From JANYJJ01 sp031386065 (GTDB taxonomy: Bacteria > Pseudomonadota > Gammaproteobacteria > Burkholderiales > Burkholderiaceae_C): a stretch of DNA of 5,874 nt. The stretch spans positions 1 through 5,874 of the forward strand of contig JANNBZ010000366.1 in assembly GCA_031386065.1 (NCBI GenBank), given 5' to 3'. The notes under the pieces were generated by a model. The model did not search any database, was not told where the DNA came from, and saw only the letters and a list, made by a program, of their open reading frames with translations. A program made the translations under genes and the position numbers. Below are positions 1 to 5,657 of the stretch, in pieces; position 1 is the stretch's first letter; each line of letters starts with the position of its first letter.

Positions 1-1
1 C

Positions 2-811
2 ATGATCTCGGGCCACGTGTCCATCACCTACGGTTTCAAGGGACCGAACCTGGCCATCGTGACGGCCTGCACCACCGGGCTGCACTGCATCGGCGAAGCC
101 GGCCGGCTGATCGAATACGGCGATGCCGACGTGATGATCGCTGGCGGCTCCGAAGCCACGGTGTCGCCGCTGGGTGTGGGCGGCTTTGCCGCCGCGCGTG
201 CGCTGTCGACCCGCAACGACGACCCGACCACCGCGTCGCGTCCCTGGGACAAGGACCGTGACGGCTTCGTGCTGGGCGAAGGCTCCGGCGTGCTGGTGCT
301 CGAAGAATATGAACACGCGAAGAAGCGTGGCGCGCGAATCTACGCCGAGCTGTCCGGATTCGGCATGGGTGCCGATGCGTTTCACATGACCGCGCCGAAT
401 GTCGATGGTCCAAAGCGCTCGATCCGGGCCGCGCTGCGCAATTCGGGCATCAACCCAGAGCAGGTTCAGTACATCAACGCACACGGCACGTCCACGCCCT
501 TGGGCGACGTGAATGAAACCAACGCCATCAAGCTCGCATTTGGCGACCACGCCCACAAGCTGGTGGTCAATTCGACCAAGTCGATGACGGGGCACTTGCT
601 GGGCGGTGCCGGTGGCATCGAGTCGGTGTTTTCGGTGCTGGCGGTGCACCATCAGGTGTCGCCCCCGACCATCAACATCTTCAACCAGGATCCGGAGTGC
701 GACCTGGACTACTGTGCCAACACCGCGCGCGACATGAAGATCGAGTACGCCGTGAAGAACAACTTCGGCTTTGGCGGCACCAACGGCACCCTGGTTTTCA
801 AACGCATTTGA
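2..811 (+). CDS. fabF: Beta-ketoacyl-ACP synthase II (KAS II), 3' part only
   Basis: Partial gene: the frame is open to the left edge, and the ATG at base 2 is an internal Met, not a start. The enzyme condenses malonyl-ACP with a growing acyl-ACP in cytosolic type II fatty acid elongation. The 269 visible residues match the last two thirds of a protein of about 413 residues. The catalytic set is present. The nucleophile Cys is at fragment residue 23 (TACTTG, codon 68-70), the first His at 161 in NAHGTSTPLGD, Lys at 193 in STKSMTGH, and the second His at 198, followed by a Gly-rich LLGGAGG. The C-terminal loop NNFGFGGTNGTLVFKR is typical of KAS II. FabB and FabF are close relatives; length, motif detail and the usual Burkholderiales order fabF-rpoE favour FabF. 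The next gene begins 21 bases after the stop codon, with no terminator visible between them, so readthrough into the stress genes is possible. Confidence 0.96.
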   Translation: MISGHVSITYGFKGPNLAIVTACTTGLHCIGEAGRLIEYGDADVMIAGGSEATVSPLGVGGFAAARALSTRNDDPTTASRPWDKDRDGFVLGEGSGVLVLEEYEHAKKRGARIYAELSGFGMGADAFHMTAPNVDGPKRSIRAALRNSGINPEQVQYINAHGTSTPLGDVNETNAIKLAFGDHAHKLVVNSTKSMTGHLLGGAGGIESVFSVLAVHHQVSPPTINIFNQDPECDLDYCANTARDMKIEYAVKNNFGFGGTNGTLVFKRI

Positions 812-818
812 TTGCGCC

Positions 819-823
819 GGAAG
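819..823 (+). promoter_or_regulatory. Ribosome binding site deciding the start of the YgfX-like gene
   Basis: GGAAG lies nine bases upstream of the ATG at 833. The same frame also has a TTG at 812 immediately after the fabF stop, but this Shine-Dalgarno-like sequence would lie inside the coding region of that longer form. It therefore favours the ATG at 833. Confidence 0.55.
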
Positions 824-832
824 TCCGCGCTG

Positions 833-1318
833 ATGCGTGCTTCACCAGCCTGTCAGATCACCGTCCGCGACTTTGCATGGTGGCGTGCCGGTGTCGGCGC
901 GCTGTTGCTGTGTGTCATCGCGTCCGCAGCCGCATGGTGGCTGGGGCCGGCGCAGCGTCCCGCCTGGGTATCTGCTGCTCTGCTGCTGATGCTGCTGACA
1001 AGCGGTTGCGGTGCTGTGGGTTTGATGCGCTGCCCGCCGCTCAGCCTGCGCTGGGACAGCGCGCGCTGGAACCTCGGTCCGGCCGCTGCGATGGGCGAAG
1101 AACCTTTGTCCGGGCGGCTCGCCGTGGCCGTCGATCTGGGTGGCTGGATGCTGCTGCGTTTTCGGCCCTATGCGTCGACGAAGCGCTTCTCGACGGTCTG
1201 GATCGCGGTCCAGCAAGCCCGTTCGCAGCAGCAGTGGCACGCGTTTCGCTGTGCGGTATATTCTTCGCGCCCCGACACTCGCGGCCTCCCTACTGACAGC
1301 CTTGACGCCGCCGAATGA
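833..1318 (+). CDS. Small inner-membrane protein, YgfX/CptA-like
   Basis: A 161-residue protein of uncertain function. The sequence shows a short N-terminal segment, a membrane hairpin (helices about 19-38 and 44-65, separated by a short loop with Pro39 and Pro43), and then a Trp-rich soluble part. That part has LSLRWDSARWNLG near 70-82, a beta-rich stretch (LAVAVDLGGWMLLRFR) and a basic tail with WHAFRCAVYSSRP. Two adjacent N-terminal helices followed by a small cytoplasmic beta domain is the layout of the YgfX family (Pfam Cpta_toxin). In enterobacteria that family is the partner of SdhE/YgfY. The assignment rests on layout and general pattern, not on a decisive motif. The stop codon overlaps the rpoE start (ATGA at 1315-1318), so translation of the two is probably coupled. 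An alternative TTG start at 812 would add seven residues. No SdhE-like partner is in the window. Confidence 0.72.
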   Translation: MRASPACQITVRDFAWWRAGVGALLLCVIASAAAWWLGPAQRPAWVSAALLLMLLTSGCGAVGLMRCPPLSLRWDSARWNLGPAAAMGEEPLSGRLAVAVDLGGWMLLRFRPYASTKRFSTVWIAVQQARSQQQWHAFRCAVYSSRPDTRGLPTDSLDAAE

Positions 1319-1923
1319 ATGCCCCTGACGCCGACGCTCCGCTGATCGAGCGCGTGAAGCGTGGTGATGTCAAAGCCTTCGAAATGCTGGTGGTGAAGTA
1401 CCAGCGACGCATCGAGCGCCTGATCGGGCGCATGGTTCGCGACGTCGACCTGGTGCCCGACATTGCGCAGGAAACCTTCATTCGCGCCTACCGCGCCATC
1501 CCGCAGTTCAGGGGTGAAAGTGCCTTCTACACCTGGCTCTACCGGATTGCCGTCAACACGGCGAAAAAGGCATTGGGGGAACTGAAACGCGATCCGCTGA
1601 TCACTGAATCAGCGCGAAGCGTTCGTGACGAGGACGACGAAACTTCGTGGGCCGAGAACGAACTAAGCGACGGGGAAACACCCGAATCGGTGCTGGCCAG
1701 CAAACAGGTGGCCGCAGCCGTCAACGCAGCGATCGATGCCTTGTCCGAGGATTTGCGTCAAGCGATCACCTTGCGGGAAATCGAAGGCCTGAGTTACGAA
1801 GAAATTGCGGAGAGCATGAACTGCCCGATCGGCACCGTGCGGTCGCGCATCTTCCGGGCTCGCGAAGCGATTGCGCTGCGCCTGCGTCCGTTGCTCGATG
1901 CGCGCCAGGGCGTTCGGTGGTGA
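1315..1923 (+). CDS. rpoE: RNA polymerase ECF sigma factor RpoE (sigma-E/AlgU type)
   Basis: A 202-residue ECF sigma factor directing RNA polymerase to envelope-stress promoters. Region 2 spans about residues 20-90. It includes DIAQETFIRAYRAIPQFRG, which covers the -10 recognition part of region 2, and AFYTWLYRIAVNTAKK. Region 4 spans about 133-186. Its helix-turn-helix, LSYEEIAESMNCPIGTVRSRIFRAR, contacts the -35 element. The linker between them (about 93-130) is long and acidic (RDEDDE, ENELSDGE), and the protein is about 11 residues longer than E. coli RpoE (191). The start ATG overlaps the upstream stop by four bases and has no clear Shine-Dalgarno sequence, which fits translational coupling. 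The following gene encodes the cognate anti-sigma factor. I saw no convincing sigma-E type promoter upstream, so autoregulation cannot be shown from this window. Confidence 0.96.
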   Translation: MNAPDADAPLIERVKRGDVKAFEMLVVKYQRRIERLIGRMVRDVDLVPDIAQETFIRAYRAIPQFRGESAFYTWLYRIAVNTAKKALGELKRDPLITESARSVRDEDDETSWAENELSDGETPESVLASKQVAAAVNAAIDALSEDLRQAITLREIEGLSYEEIAESMNCPIGTVRSRIFRAREAIALRLRPLLDARQGVRW

Positions 1924-1959
1924 CGGTGGTGGGCTGCGTCTCGATGTTGAATTTGAAGT

Positions 1960-1963
1960 GGAG
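1960..1963 (+). promoter_or_regulatory. Ribosome binding site setting the rseA start
   Basis: GGAG sits six bases before the ATG at 1970. The open frame reaches back to 1871 inside rpoE, but its extra N-terminal residues do not resemble RseA. A GTG directly before the ATG (1967) is in frame but too close to this site. Confidence 0.6.
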
Positions 1964-1969
1964 TCTGTG

Positions 1970-2641
1970 ATGTCCAACGATCCTGAACTGAACCCGGCGG
2001 CGGCGGAGCATTTGTCGGCGCTTGCCGACGGTGAGCTTGACGCTGGCGCCGTGGCCGCAGCCTGTGCCAGTTGGCGTGACAACGAGTCTGCGCGCGCGCG
2101 TTGGCACAGCTATCAGCTGATTGGTGACGTTTTGCGTTCCGACGATTTGGCTTCTACGGCCGAGAAAGACGCCGCGTTCATGTCGGCATTGCGCGCGCGC
2201 CTGTCGACCGAGGCGGTCGTTCTGGCACCGGAGCCGCTGGCGGCTGCCGTTGCCGCAGAAGCGCATCGCGATGCCGGGCGAGCGGGTCGTGCGCGCGGCT
2301 GGTCCTGGATGGCGCCTTCGGCCGTGGCGGCTGGCTTCGTGGCCGTCGCCGGCATGTTGATGGTCACCCAGGCACCAGCCCCCGGCATTGATGCGGGCGG
2401 CGCCGTGATGTCGTCGGCGCGTCCATCCGAGTCGGGCGTGTTGATGGTGGCCGCGCCCGCGCCGGCTGCGTCAGGCCTGATGGTGGAGCCGCAGGCCCCG
2501 GTTGTGGCGGACGGGCAATTGATCCGTGATGCCAGGCTTGATCGCTACTTGGCGGCGCACAAGCAATTTGCCGGCGTGTCGGTGTTGGGCATGCCCTCCG
2601 GGTTCGTGCGCAGTGCCGCGACCGAAGCACCGAAGCGCTGA
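1970..2641 (+). CDS. rseA: Anti-sigma-E factor RseA (MucA-like), single-pass membrane protein
   Basis: A 223-residue membrane protein that binds and sequesters RpoE at the inner membrane until regulated proteolysis destroys it. The cytoplasmic N-terminal domain (about residues 12-70) carries the family signature LSALADGELD (15-24) and RWHSYQLIGDVLRSDDLAS. One membrane helix lies at about 111-134 (WSWMAPSAVAAGFVAVAGML), preceded by Arg residues that fit an inside N-terminus. The periplasmic part begins with an Ala/Pro/Gly-rich low-complexity linker (about 136-182). It ends in the conserved segment RDARLDRYLAAHKQFAG (186-202), which matches the C-terminal region of the RseA/MucA family. E. coli RseA is 216 residues, so the length is normal. 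It lies 46 bases after rpoE and 13 bases before rseB. In the known pathway a DegS-type protease, RseP and ClpXP release the sigma factor; none of those genes is in the window. Confidence 0.92.
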   Translation: MSNDPELNPAAAEHLSALADGELDAGAVAAACASWRDNESARARWHSYQLIGDVLRSDDLASTAEKDAAFMSALRARLSTEAVVLAPEPLAAAVAAEAHRDAGRAGRARGWSWMAPSAVAAGFVAVAGMLMVTQAPAPGIDAGGAVMSSARPSESGVLMVAAPAPAASGLMVEPQAPVVADGQLIRDARLDRYLAAHKQFAGVSVLGMPSGFVRSAATEAPKR

Positions 2642-2654
2642 GTTGCGTCGCGCC

Positions 2655-3683
2655 ATGGTTCGTCGTCCCGCAGTCGGGCTCGCCTTGCTCGGCGTGTTGT
2701 GCAGTCTCGGCTTGGCCGCATCGGCCCTCGCCGCGCCTGCTACACCCGAGGCACCGGTGGAGCCCAAACAGGTGCGGGCCTGGTTGATGCGCATCCACGA
2801 GGCGGCCAGCCAGCGCAATTTTCAGGGCACCTTCGTGGTGACCGCGGGTGGTGCGGTGTCGAGCGCACGGATTGCGCATTTCTATGACGGAGTGAGCCAG
2901 TTCGAGCGGATCGAATCGCTAGACGGGCAGGCCAGGCACGTGTTTCGTCACAACGACCAAGTTCAGACCGTTTGGCCGCAAAGCCGCGTGGCGATGGTCG
3001 AGCAGCGCGAGCCGTTGAGTTCCTTCCCGGCACTGTTGCAATCCGATGCGGATCGCATCGCAGAGTTCTACGATGTGCGCCCGCAGGGCGTCGACCGCGT
3101 TGCGGGCCACGAAGCCAGTGTGCTGACGCTGCGTCCGCGTGACGCGCACCGTTTCGGCTATCGGCTGTGGGCGGATCGCGCCACCGGCTTGTTGTTGCGT
3201 GCAGACGTGCTGGGCGACCGCGGCGAAATGCTGGAGTCGTCCGCGTTCTCGGACGTGGCCATCGGGGTTCGGCCACAGCCCGAGTCGGTGTTGATTCCGA
3301 TGAAGAAGCTCGACGGTTTCAGGGTCGTTCGGCCGACCTTGGTGGCCACCAAACTGGAGCTTGAGGGCTGGTCGCTCGGCCCGGTGGTGCCCGGTTTCAG
3401 GCAGGTCAGTTGCGTCAAGCGTCCGCTCGACGTGGCGGCCGAAGACGACCTGCGCTCACCGTCGATACAGGCTGTGCACACGATTTTTTCCGACGGCCTG
3501 ACCTACGTGTCGGTGTTCATCGAGCCCTTCAGCCGTGAGCGCCATGTCAAGCCCATGCTGACCGTCATCGGTGCCACACACACCTTGATGCGCCAACAAG
3601 GGGACTGGTGGGTGACCGTGGTGGGCGACGTGCCCGCCGCGACGCTGCGAGCCTTCGCGAGTGGGCTCGAGCGCAAGAAGTAG
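2655..3683 (+). CDS. rseB: Periplasmic sigma-E regulator RseB (MucB-like)
   Basis: A 342-residue exported protein that binds the periplasmic part of RseA and shields it from proteolysis. In E. coli it also senses off-pathway lipopolysaccharide. The ATG at 2655 gives a good signal peptide: basic MVRR, a hydrophobic core (VGLALLGVLCSLGLAASALA) and probable cleavage after ALAA near residue 27. The N-terminal lipoprotein-like domain follows, with NFQGTFVV at about 55-62, HFYDGVSQFERIESLDG, and HNDQVQTVWPQSRVAMVEQRE. The smaller C-terminal domain, about 225-340, includes VSVFIEPF and HTLMRQQGDWWVTVVGDVPAATL. It is slightly longer than E. coli RseB (318). There is no clear Shine-Dalgarno sequence. 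A TTG at 2643 in the same frame would add MRRA and a more basic N-terminus, so the start is uncertain by four residues. The stop is followed 59 bases later by mucD. Confidence 0.93.
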   Translation: MVRRPAVGLALLGVLCSLGLAASALAAPATPEAPVEPKQVRAWLMRIHEAASQRNFQGTFVVTAGGAVSSARIAHFYDGVSQFERIESLDGQARHVFRHNDQVQTVWPQSRVAMVEQREPLSSFPALLQSDADRIAEFYDVRPQGVDRVAGHEASVLTLRPRDAHRFGYRLWADRATGLLLRADVLGDRGEMLESSAFSDVAIGVRPQPESVLIPMKKLDGFRVVRPTLVATKLELEGWSLGPVVPGFRQVSCVKRPLDVAAEDDLRSPSIQAVHTIFSDGLTYVSVFIEPFSRERHVKPMLTVIGATHTLMRQQGDWWVTVVGDVPAATLRAFASGLERKK

Positions 3684-3730
3684 GTGTTCGTCCGTGAAGC
3701 CGATGCCGGCATTCAAATTCCTTTGCCTTT

Positions 3731-3734
3731 GAGG
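3731..3734 (+). promoter_or_regulatory. Ribosome binding site choosing the mucD start
   Basis: GAGG is eight bases before the ATG at 3743. It is only two bases before an in-frame GTG at 3737 and fourteen before an in-frame ATG at 3749, so 3743 is the best-spaced start of the three. Confidence 0.6.
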
Positions 3735-3742
3735 TTGTGATC

Positions 3743-5203
3743 ATGTCGATGTCTTCGAGTATTCCGCTGCCAAGCCGCAGCACGTTCTTTGCCGCAGCCG
3801 CGCTGTCGGCTGCGTTGCTGGTCGGGGCAGTTCCCACGCCAGTTCACGCGCAGAACTTGCCGGACTTCACTGAATTGGTGGAGCGCGTTGGCCCCGCCGT
3901 GGTCAATATTCGGACCACCGAGAAAGCCCGCGCCGGGCGCACCGGCGTGGGGCCGGAGGTCGACGAGGACATGCTCGAGTTCTTCCGGCGCTTCGGTATC
4001 CCGTTGCCCGGCCAACCACAGAACCCCCGCCGTGCGCCCCAGCAACCCGAGGGCGAGCCGCAGCAGCGCGGCGTCGGGTCGGGCTTCATCCTGAATGCCG
4101 ATGGCTACGTGATGACGAACGCGCACGTGGTCGAGGGCGCCGACGAAGTCATCGTCACCCTCACCGACAAGCGCGAGTTCAAGGCCAAGATCATCGGCAG
4201 CGACAAGCGCACCGATGTGGCCCTGGTGAAGATCGATGCCAGCGGCTTGCCATCGGTGCGCATCGGCGATGTGAGCCGCCTGAAGGTGGGTGAATGGGTG
4301 ATCGCCATCGGGTCACCGTTCGGCTTGGAGAACACCGTGACTGCAGGCATCGTCAGCGCTAAGGCGCGCGACACCGGTGACTTCCTGCCCTTCATCCAGA
4401 CCGACGTGGCCATCAACCCCGGCAATTCCGGCGGCCCGCTGATTAACATGCGCGGCGAAGTTGTGGGCATCAACTCGCAGATCTACAGCCGCTCCGGCGG
4501 CTTCATGGGCATCTCGTTCGCCATTCCCATCGACGAAGCCTCGCGCGTGTCCGACCAGTTGCGCAGCAGCGGGCGGGTGATCCGCGGGCGCATCGGCGTG
4601 CAGATCGATCAGGTCACAAAAGAAGTGGCCGAGTCGATCGGGCTCGGTAAAGCCTCGGGCGCGTTGGTGCGCAGCGTAGAGAGCGGCGGCCCGGCCGACA
4701 AGGCAGGCGTAGAAGCCGGCGACATCATCACCAAGTTCGATGGCCGGGCCATCGACAAGGCGGGGGACCTGCCCCGCATCGTGGGCAGCGCGAAGCCCGG
4801 CGCCAAGTCCACCTTGCAAGTCTTTCGCCGAGGCGCGTTCCGCGAGATGGCTGTGACTGTTGTGGAGTTCGAGGCCGAGCGGCCACGTGCGGCGGTTGAA
4901 CGCGCGACTCCCAAGCCGACCCCAAGCGTGGGTCTGCTGGGCCTCGCGGTGGCCGACCTGAGCGATGTTCAAAAGCGCGAATTGAAGGTGAAGGGTGGCG
5001 TGCGCGTCGAGTCGGCAGACGGTGCCGCAGGGCGCGCCGGTGTGCGCGAAGGCGATGTGATCTTGTCTATCGACAACACCGAGATCACGGGCATCAAGCA
5101 GTTCGAAGCGGTGGTGGCAAAGCTGGACAAATCGAAGGCAGTGAATGTGCTGGTGCGGCGAGGTGATGCCGCGAGCTACCTGTTGATCCGTCCGCAGCGC
5201 TGA
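3743..5203 (+). CDS. mucD: Periplasmic serine protease/chaperone MucD (DegP/HtrA, Do family)
   Basis: A 486-residue exported protease that degrades or holds misfolded envelope proteins. In its usual setting it damps the sigma-E response. A signal peptide occupies residues 1-36 (hydrophobic FFAAAALSAALLVGAV, cleavage after VHA, mature protein from QNLPDF). The trypsin-like domain has the complete triad: His128 in TNAHVVEG, Asp158 in RTDVALVKI, and Ser229 in GNSGGPL. Before it, residues about 74-112 form a Pro/Gln-rich loop (LPGQPQNPRRAPQQPEGEPQQ), equivalent to the regulatory LA loop of DegP. Two PDZ domains follow, about 283-370 (GVQIDQVTKEVAESIGL; GPADKAGVEAGDIITKFDG) and about 394-486 (GVREGDVILSIDNTEI). 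The size agrees with DegP and MucD, about 474 residues. Two PDZ domains separate it from single-PDZ DegS/AlgW sensors. It is the last gene of the rpoE cluster; only a weak hairpin (5198-5213, no T-run) follows the stop. Confidence 0.96.
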   Translation: MSMSSSIPLPSRSTFFAAAALSAALLVGAVPTPVHAQNLPDFTELVERVGPAVVNIRTTEKARAGRTGVGPEVDEDMLEFFRRFGIPLPGQPQNPRRAPQQPEGEPQQRGVGSGFILNADGYVMTNAHVVEGADEVIVTLTDKREFKAKIIGSDKRTDVALVKIDASGLPSVRIGDVSRLKVGEWVIAIGSPFGLENTVTAGIVSAKARDTGDFLPFIQTDVAINPGNSGGPLINMRGEVVGINSQIYSRSGGFMGISFAIPIDEASRVSDQLRSSGRVIRGRIGVQIDQVTKEVAESIGLGKASGALVRSVESGGPADKAGVEAGDIITKFDGRAIDKAGDLPRIVGSAKPGAKSTLQVFRRGAFREMAVTVVEFEAERPRAAVERATPKPTPSVGLLGLAVADLSDVQKRELKVKGGVRVESADGAAGRAGVREGDVILSIDNTEITGIKQFEAVVAKLDKSKAVNVLVRRGDAASYLLIRPQR

Positions 5204-5419
5204 GCCTGCAGCGTCCCCCTGCGATTTTGGGTCTTTCCACCATGCGGGATTTGATCGTCTTGCCAGCGATTTCGTGTCGATCGAATTTGTTCTTTTAGAA
5301 GTTTGTAGCCGCCAACTTTGAGCTCGACGTGAGTCGGATTGAATCCCCGGCAGCGTAGAATTTTGAGCTTCTCAGCGGCCTTTACCCATCATTCCGGCAA
5401 TGAGTGGCGGCAGCCAGGA

Positions 5420-5454
5420 TTATCCCCAGCTGCTCCACAAGTGAATGTGGATAA
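5420..5454. promoter_or_regulatory. Cluster of DnaA-box-like sequences
   Basis: TGTGGATAA at 5446-5454 is the exact reverse complement of the E. coli consensus DnaA box TTATCCACA. TTATCCCCA at 5420-5428 matches the same consensus at eight of nine positions on the + strand. TGCTCCACA at 5431-5439 matches seven of nine and begins 11 bases after the first. The last two also form an inverted repeat, TCCACA / TGTGGA, around a six-base spacer. The cluster ends seven bases before a perfect TATAAT and covers the place where a -35 element would lie. Binding by DnaA is inferred from the motif only; a single perfect nine-base box can occur by chance, but three in 35 bases is less likely. Confidence 0.5.
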
Positions 5455-5460
5455 CATGTG

Positions 5461-5466
5461 TATAAT
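5461..5466 (+). promoter_or_regulatory. Candidate promoter P1 (-10 box TATAAT)
   Basis: A perfect sigma-70 -10 hexamer preceded by TGTG, in an AT-rich patch (about 5451-5470) unusual for this GC-rich DNA. No good -35 lies 16-18 bases upstream (CAAGTG at the 17-base position), and that position falls within the DnaA-box cluster, so activation or repression by a bound protein is conceivable. Initiation would be expected near 5473. A transcript from here would reach the terminator at 5612, giving about 140 nt. Confidence 0.45.
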
Positions 5467-5514
5467 ATTGAGTGTTGGCGACGTGCAACGAGGGAAAATC
5501 CAGCAACGGCGCGG

Positions 5515-5542
5515 TTTCCAGCGGGGGCCTTTTGGCTACAAT
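5515..5542 (+). promoter_or_regulatory. Candidate promoter P2 (TTTCCA - 16 - TACAAT)
   Basis: The -35 TTTCCA (5515-5520; four of six consensus bases) and the -10 TACAAT (5537-5542; five of six) are separated by 16 bases. The expected start, about seven bases beyond the -10, is near 5549, exactly where the first hairpin of the candidate small RNA begins. The -10 is enclosed by a perfect seven-base inverted repeat, GGGCCTT (5525-5531) / AAGGCCC (5544-5550), which could be an operator or, in a P1 transcript, a hairpin. Confidence 0.5.
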
Positions 5543-5548
5543 GAAGGC

Positions 5549-5612
5549 CCAACAAGCAGTTGCCAAACATTTTGTTGGAAGGCGCGTCAATCGTTCGACG
5601 TGCCTTTTTTTT
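5549..5612 (+). ncRNA. Candidate small RNA ending in an intrinsic terminator
   Basis: I do not recognise this RNA from a known family. From the predicted P2 start to the end of the T-run it would be about 64 nt. It would contain two stem-loops: CCAACAA (5549-5555) with TTGTTGG (5572-5578) around a 16-base loop, directly followed by the ten-pair terminator stem (5579-5606) and eight Ts. This promoter, compact fold, terminator and poly-U tail pattern is typical of Hfq-dependent bacterial small RNAs. An alternative CCAAAC/GTTGG pairing within 5563-5578 could compete with the first stem. If transcription starts at P1, the RNA gains about 75 nt with two more possible stems, GGAAA...CC / GG...TTTCC (5493-5519) and GGGCCTT / AAGGCCC (5525-5550). 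It could instead be a prematurely ended lepA leader. No long open frame fits inside it. Confidence 0.5.
5579..5612 (+). terminator. Rho-independent terminator
   Basis: The stem AAGGCGCGTC (5579-5588) pairs with GACGTGCCTT (5597-5606) around an eight-base loop. All ten positions pair in RNA, one of them as a G-U wobble. A run of eight Ts (5605-5612) follows. On the opposite strand no comparable T-run follows the hairpin, so it works in the + direction. It lies 116 bases upstream of lepA and ends whatever is transcribed from P1 or P2, or any readthrough from mucD. Confidence 0.85.
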
Positions 5613-5614
5613 AG

Positions 5615-5633
5615 CTCAAGCACCGGGCTTGAG
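5615..5633 (+). repeat. Hairpin after the terminator (possible lepA leader)
   Basis: A perfect seven-base inverted repeat, CTCAAGC (5615-5621) and GCTTGAG (5627-5633), with a five-base loop. No T-run follows, so it is not a terminator. It starts three bases after the terminator T-run. Its 3' arm contains TTGAGA, which resembles a -35 box but has no matching -10. Confidence 0.6.
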
Positions 5634-5640
5634 ACGCAGA

Positions 5641-5657
5641 CAATCGCACCGCGATTG
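5641..5657 (+). repeat. Second hairpin upstream of lepA
   Basis: A perfect seven-base inverted repeat, CAATCGC (5641-5647) and GCGATTG (5651-5657), around a three-base loop. It lies seven bases after the preceding hairpin and 71 bases before the lepA start. It could be part of a structured leader or a protein-binding site; its role is unknown. Confidence 0.55.

Noticed and set aside
1068..1135. GGAACCT (1068) and GAACCTTT (1100) as -35 elements of a sigma-E promoter for rpoE
   Set aside because: Neither has a TCTGA/TCAAA-like -10 at about 16 bases; the nearest candidate is about 25 bases away.
697..1296. 199-codon + strand frame overlapping the end of fabF and the YgfX-like gene
   Set aside because: It is out of frame with fabF, rich in Arg/Ala/Cys as expected of a shifted GC-rich frame, and overlaps a more plausible membrane protein with a good ribosome binding site.
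3703..3712. Ten-base palindrome ATGCCGGCAT between rseB and mucD
   Set aside because: Too short to form a stable hairpin, no loop and no T-run; such palindromes are common in GC-rich DNA.
4313..4972. 219-codon - strand open frame opposite mucD
   Set aside because: It is antisense to the protease and PDZ domains of a well-supported gene. Long antisense frames are expected from codon bias in GC-rich DNA.
5198..5213. Inverted repeat CGCTG/CAGCG at the mucD stop as an operon terminator
   Set aside because: Only five pairs with no following T-run; not a convincing intrinsic terminator.
5356..5361. TAGAAT as the -10 of a further promoter
   Set aside because: A good hexamer, but no acceptable -35 lies 15-18 bases upstream; left as a note in the intergenic description.
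5339..5614. 91-codon + strand open frame starting with TTG in the mucD-lepA gap
   Set aside because: It runs through both promoter-like elements and the whole terminator including the T-run, has no ribosome binding site that I can see, and its translation resembles no protein family I know.
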